From Sphingopyxis sp. (GTDB lineage Bacteria; Pseudomonadota; Alphaproteobacteria; Sphingomonadales; Sphingomonadaceae): a DNA stretch of 8,414 nucleotides. The stretch lies in the NCBI GenBank assembly GCA_012035435.1, contig JAAUPH010000090.1, positions 1 through 8,414 of the forward strand, read 5' to 3'. Made by a program: the position numbers and the translations under genes. Below the pieces are notes generated by a model. The model worked only from the letters and a program-made list of their open reading frames with translations, ran no database searches and was not told the origin of the DNA. Each line of letters opens with the position of its first letter. The first letter of the stretch is position 1. Shown here piece after piece: positions 5,339 to 8,414 of the stretch.

Positions 5339-6070
5339 ATGGCTAACTGGAACGACCCGCGCGCTTCGGCCGCCGGCTTCCCGACTTCCGCAACCCAAAT
5401 GGACGCGGCTGTCGACGCTGGTTTGCGGTCGTACATGCTGTCGGTTTACAATTATATGGCGTCAGGCGTATTGCTGACCGGCATCGTCGCTCTGCTCGCC
5501 TTTCAATCAGGCTTCACCGCCTCCATGGTCGGTACCCCGCTGATGTGGGTGGTCATGCTGGCACCGCTGGCGTTCGTCATGGTGCTGAGCTTTGGCATCC
5601 ATAAATTATCGACCCCCGCTGCCCAGGCAGTGTTCTGGGTGTTCGCGGCCGTTATGGGCCTGTCAATGTCGACAATCTTCCTGACTTTCTCAGGGGTGTC
5701 GATTGCACAGACCTTTTTTGCCACGGCGGCAGCCTTCTTGGGCCTTAGCCTTTATGGTTATACCACGAAGAAGGATTTGTCCGGCTGGGGCACGTTCCTG
5801 ATCATGGGGGTGATCGGTATTTTGGTGGCAATGCTGCTGAATGCCTTCATCTTCCAATCAGGTGCGATGGCGATGGCAATCAGTGTTATCGGCGTGCTAA
5901 TTTTTGCCGGCCTGACGGCTTATGACACGCAGAAGATCAAGAGCACCTATTTCTATGTGCAGAGCACGGATATGATGGGCAAGGCCGTGATCATGGGCGC
6001 GCTGACGCTTTATCTCGATTTCGTCAACATGTTCACCTTCCTGCTCAACCTGCTGGGTAGCCGCGAATAA
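5339..6070 (+). CDS. Bax inhibitor-1 / YccA family membrane protein
   Basis: A 243-residue integral membrane protein of the BI-1 (TMBIM, UPF0005) family, related to E. coli YccA and YbhL and to B. subtilis YetJ, a pH-sensitive calcium leak channel. About seven hydrophobic segments are visible, near residues 40-57, 68-86, 97-117, 122-141, 150-171, 177-195 and 215-239. The two conserved aspartates of the last helices are present: D196 in LTAYDTQKIK and D227 in LTLYLDFVNMF, equivalent by memory to the YetJ sensor pair D171 and D195. The hydrophilic N-terminus (MANWNDPRAS) and FVNMFTFLLNLLGSRE ending match alphaproteobacterial members. ATG at 5339 is chosen because GGAGAG (5326-5331) lies seven bases upstream; the in-frame ATG at 5324 has no such site. 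The gene appears monocistronic, with a terminator 30 bases after its stop. Bacterial function is uncertain: YccA modulates the FtsH protease, while other members affect calcium or stress responses. Confidence 0.93.
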   Translation: MANWNDPRASAAGFPTSATQMDAAVDAGLRSYMLSVYNYMASGVLLTGIVALLAFQSGFTASMVGTPLMWVVMLAPLAFVMVLSFGIHKLSTPAAQAVFWVFAAVMGLSMSTIFLTFSGVSIAQTFFATAAAFLGLSLYGYTTKKDLSGWGTFLIMGVIGILVAMLLNAFIFQSGAMAMAISVIGVLIFAGLTAYDTQKIKSTYFYVQSTDMMGKAVIMGALTLYLDFVNMFTFLLNLLGSRE

Positions 6071-6100
6071 GCGGACCCGCCTGACAGGGCAACGTGATCG

Positions 6101-6132
6101 AGACCCGGCGGAGCAATCCGCCGGGTCTTTTT
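6101..6132 (+). terminator. Intrinsic terminator after the BI-1 family gene
   Basis: AGACCCGGCGG at 6101-6111 pairs perfectly with CCGCCGGGTCT at 6118-6128 around the six-base loop AGCAAT, and the T-run extends from 6128 to 6132. The stem has 11 base pairs and lies 30 bases after the stop codon at 6070. Only 39 bases separate it from the next start at 6172, so the next gene's promoter must be very close or overlap this element. Confidence 0.93.
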
Positions 6133-6171
6133 CGTCTTCCCTTCCGAAATGCACCGGCTAAGGCACGGGTT

Positions 6172-6929
6172 ATGACCAACGAACGCATTTGGACCGCCGC
6201 GGTGCTCGTCATCGGTGATGAAATCCTATCGGGCCGCACGCAGGACAAGAATGTGGCGCAGATCGGCGTCTGGCTTAACGCGCAGGGGATACGGTTGCGC
6301 GAGGTGCGGGTGGTACCGGATATACAGGATGAAATTGTCGCAGCAATCAATGCTCTGCGGGGCCGCTATGACTATTTGTTCACCACGGGCGGTATCGGGC
6401 CGACGCATGACGACATCACTGTCGATGCGGTTGCGAAGGCGCTGGGCGTTGCGGTTGAGGTGCACCCTGACGCGCGCGCGATCTTGGAGCGCTATTATGA
6501 GACGCGGGGCGGGCTGACCGACGCGCGGCTGCGCATGGCGCGGGCGCCGCGGGCGCAGAGCTGATCCCCAACCGCATGTCCGGCGCACCGGGCATCCGCA
6601 TCGGCAATATGTTCGTGATGGCCGGCGTGCCGCACATCACTGCCGGTATGCTCGACGCGCTGTCGGGCAAACTGGAGGGCGGGGCGCCGCTGGTCGCCCA
6701 GACCATTGGCGGCTGGGTGCCCGAGAGCGAGGTAGCGGACCTGCTCCGCAGCGCAGAGAAAGCCCATGATGGCGTCGCGATCGGCAGCTATCCCTTCTTT
6801 CGCGAAGGGCGCGTCGGGGCGAATTTCGTGGTCCGTGCAACTGACGCGGCGCAGGTGGATGCGTGTATCGCGGCGCTGACAACTGCGCTGGAGACGGCAG
6901 GCTATCCGGTGACCGCCGGAGGCATCTGA
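6172..6929 (+). pseudogene. CinA-type molybdopterin-binding-domain protein, broken by a frameshift
   Basis: This reads as one gene in two frames. The first part (6172-6564, 130 codons then TGA) begins TAAVLVIGDEILSGRTQDKN and carries the MoaB/Mog/CinA-fold motif TTGGIGPTHDD at residues 71-81. It ends with ARLRMARAP followed by a short nonsense tail. The second part continues in another frame from about 6552 with GAELIPNRMSGAPGIRIGN and runs to the TGA at 6927-6929. A missing base near 6550, in the GC-rich run CGGGCGCCGCGGGCGC, would join them into 252 residues. That length is normal for the short, single-domain CinA-like proteins lacking the C-terminal deamidase domain. Their exact role is uncertain. 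The ATG at 6172 follows TAAGG at 6159-6163 with eight bases between. If the indel is real, the product is truncated before the conserved PNRMSGAPG segment and is probably inactive. If it is a sequencing slip, the gene is intact. The 3' end overlaps the next gene by 28 bases. Confidence 0.85.
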
Positions 6930-8164
6930 TCCGACGGGCGCACCCGCGTCAGAATGATCAGCGCCAGCAGCGCGAGCGCCGCCGCGACGAAGAAGGCAAT
7001 TCCATCCAGCGCAAGGGGCGGATTTGCACCCGAAAAACGCGCATGCAGCGGATTGTAGATCAGCGGCGCAGCAATTGAGCCGAGCGCCATGATGCCCGAT
7101 GCAAATCCCTGAAGTTCGCCCTGGTTGGACGCGCTGGAACGCAGCGTCATCATCGCCGTCAGGCAGGCGTGGACCAGCGACTGCAGCCCCATGGGAAGAA
7201 TCAGCAACAAGGCCACCAGCGGATTGTCCGTGATCGCAATCCCGACCATGATGACCGCACCGACACCCAGGCCAAGCATTGCGGTCTGCCGGTCACCCAG
7301 CTTTCCAATGATCCGCTTTGCAAGAAAGATCTGCACAGTCGCCATGGTCACCCCGACCAGCGCCAGCGATGCGCCCACCATCCCGGGCGACCAGCCATAG
7401 CGGTCAGCGGCATAATAGCTCCACAGCATCGGATAGATGAGGCTGGCGATCTGCCACAGCAAATAGACCGCCGCGACCCCGCCGATCCCCGGCAACCGGC
7501 GCACGATCATCAGCGCGCCGACGGGATTCGCGCGCCTCCAGTCAAAGCTGCGGCGCTGGGCTGGCGCCAGCGTTTCGGGCAAAGCAAGCCAGCCATAGAC
7601 AAAATTGGCAAAGGCGAGCGCCGCGGCGGCGTAGAAGGGTACGCGGACGCCCAGTTCGCCGAGAACACCGCCAAGTGCCGACCCGAGCACAAATCCTATG
7701 CCAAAGGCCGCGCTGATGAGGCCGTAGCGCCGCGAGCGATCCTCGGCCGCGGTGATATCGGCGACCACCGATTGGGCCGGCCCGTTAATGGCACCGAAGA
7801 TACCGGTGAGCGCCCGCGCCACGAAGATCCACAACAGCGACTGCGCCAGCGCCAAGATCACAAAGTCGACCGCAAAGCCAAACAGCGATGCCAGCAGCAC
7901 CGGGCGGCGGCCAAAGCGGTCTGACAAATTGCCCACAATCGGTGAACAGGCGAACTGAAACAGCGCGAAGGTGACCGCCACCATGCCGCCAATCGCCGTC
8001 GCCTGCGCAATGTCGACATCGGCAAGTTGCATCACCAACGGCGGCATGACCGGGATGATGATCCCGAACGACACGGCGTTGAGAAACAGCGTGACAAGCA
8101 CGAAACGCAGCGCACGCTGTTCCTGCGCCATATCAAGCTGTGGTTCTGGTCCGATGGTCATCAT
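6902..8164 (-). CDS. Tet/TCR-type MFS drug:H+ antiporter
   Basis: A 420-residue, 12-helix major facilitator protein resembling the TetA class of tetracycline and multidrug efflux pumps, which exchange drug for protons at the inner membrane. Helix 1 reads FLNAVSFGIIIPVMPPLV (27-44), like the GIGLIMPVLP stretch of TetA. The helix 2 to 3 loop FQFACSPIVGNLSDRFGRRP (69-88) carries a textbook motif A with D82, R83 and R86-R87. ARALTGIFGA in helix 4 matches motif B. The length is close to TetA (about 400). A real tetracycline substrate cannot be claimed: many chromosomal proteins carry this family name without resistance. Tandem ATG codons at 8164 and 8161 are taken as the start, but no clear ribosome binding site precedes them, and the ATG at residue 12 (8131) is possible. 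No tetR-like regulator is next to it. Behind its start lies a relaxase fragment on the same strand, 39 bases away; its stop lies inside the 3' end of the CinA-type gene. Confidence 0.88.
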   Translation of the reverse strand: MMTIGPEPQLDMAQEQRALRFVLVTLFLNAVSFGIIIPVMPPLVMQLADVDIAQATAIGGMVAVTFALFQFACSPIVGNLSDRFGRRPVLLASLFGFAVDFVILALAQSLLWIFVARALTGIFGAINGPAQSVVADITAAEDRSRRYGLISAAFGIGFVLGSALGGVLGELGVRVPFYAAAALAFANFVYGWLALPETLAPAQRRSFDWRRANPVGALMIVRRLPGIGGVAAVYLLWQIASLIYPMLWSYYAADRYGWSPGMVGASLALVGVTMATVQIFLAKRIIGKLGDRQTAMLGLGVGAVIMVGIAITDNPLVALLLILPMGLQSLVHACLTAMMTLRSSASNQGELQGFASGIMALGSIAAPLIYNPLHARFSGANPPLALDGIAFFVAAALALLALIILTRVRPSDQMPPAVTG

Positions 8165-8203
8165 CGCCGCGCTTATCTGGCGACATCGGCGATGGCGAGC
8201 GCT

Positions 8204-8414
8204 TTATGCCGCGCGCAGCCGGTCGAGGGCCAGCTTCGAGTGGCTCGGCCAGTGCGCTCGATGAGTCGTTGGATGCACGCGGCTGATCGCGATGTGCACA
8301 TGCAGGTGGTCGGTGTCGTGATGCACGACGCTCACGCGGTGGTGGTCGGCGAAGCCGAGCTCGGCGCACGTCCGGTGCTCGATGGCCTGCAGCACGTCCT
8401 CCGGCGGTTGCTCG
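8204..8414 (-). pseudogene. Relaxase fragment (MOB-type, HUH motif), enters from right edge and stops early
   Basis: An open frame runs from the right edge to a TAA at 8204-8206, about 69 codons, with its start beyond the window. It reads EDVLQAIEHRTCAELGFADH, then HRVSVVHHDTDHLHVHIAIS and RVHPTTHRAHWPSHSKLALD. The cluster of histidines in HHDTDHLHVH (codons near 8294-8323) is the metal-binding motif III of conjugative relaxases of the TraI/MobA group, which nick the transfer origin to start plasmid or ICE mobilisation. In intact proteins this motif lies near residue 100-130 and much more sequence follows, including the rest of the nuclease domain. Here the frame ends about 30 residues after the HUH motif, so the protein is C-terminally truncated. 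It is therefore probably a remnant of an integrated element. I cannot see whether the 5' part is intact or whether the window edge is also a contig edge. Confidence 0.75.

Noticed and set aside
7169..7924. A 251-codon plus-strand frame opposite the Tet-type antiporter
   Set aside because: Low-complexity, polar antisense translation of a membrane protein gene, without a recognisable domain.
8133..8369. A 78-codon minus-strand frame overlapping the relaxase fragment and the antiporter start
   Set aside because: The neighbouring frame carries the clear relaxase HUH motif, while this one is Arg/Pro-rich shadow sequence.
1..8414. A new multi-gene defence or biosynthetic system
   Set aside because: Each gene belongs to a known family and the neighbours do not share an obvious function outside the exb cluster; no linked effector, toxin, CRISPR or reverse transcriptase features were seen.

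Overview
The window looks like chromosome of an alphaproteobacterium, most likely of the order Sphingomonadales. This rests on recognised family features rather than a search: a four-gene tonB-exbB-exbD-exbD cluster with two adjacent exbD copies, a TonB C-terminus of the cysteine-containing type common in sphingomonads, a spinster-like MFS carrier of about 540 residues, and GC-rich coding sequence with short spacers. Genus cannot be decided.

Layout, left to right. Positions 2-2225 hold an energy-transduction cluster on the + strand: the 3' end of tonB, exbB, then two paralogous exbD genes, closed by a strong intrinsic terminator. These encode the inner-membrane motor that uses the proton gradient to drive TonB-dependent outer-membrane receptors. 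A stable hairpin lies between exbB and the first exbD. Positions 2344-2892 encode a lipoprotein-type Cu/Zn superoxide dismutase with every metal ligand present. It converges, across a GC-rich palindrome with a GNRA loop, on a minus-strand spinster-type MFS transporter (3011-4633).

Divergent from that transporter is a low-molecular-weight protein tyrosine phosphatase gene (4687-5157). Its middle section is read in the wrong frame, apparently through two compensating single-base indels. A Bax-inhibitor-1 family membrane protein follows (5339-6070), with its own terminator. Next is a CinA-type molybdopterin-binding-domain gene (6172-6929), broken by what looks like a one-base deletion near 6550. 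Its 3' end overlaps by 28 bases the 3' end of a minus-strand Tet/TCR-type drug:H+ antiporter (6902-8164). Behind the antiporter, on the same strand, is a relaxase fragment with an HUH-type histidine motif (8204 to the window edge). It stops soon after that motif and so looks like a remnant of a conjugative or mobilizable element.

Most of the window is ordinary housekeeping and transport. I did not find a convincing new multi-gene system. The points most worth a second look are the two indel-disrupted genes (real decay or sequence error), the relaxase remnant beside a drug-efflux gene, the intercistronic hairpin in the exb cluster, and the cysteine pairs in TonB, ExbB and the first ExbD but not in the second. 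I saw no tRNA, rRNA, CRISPR array or complete insertion sequence. No gene-free stretch exceeds 300 bases.
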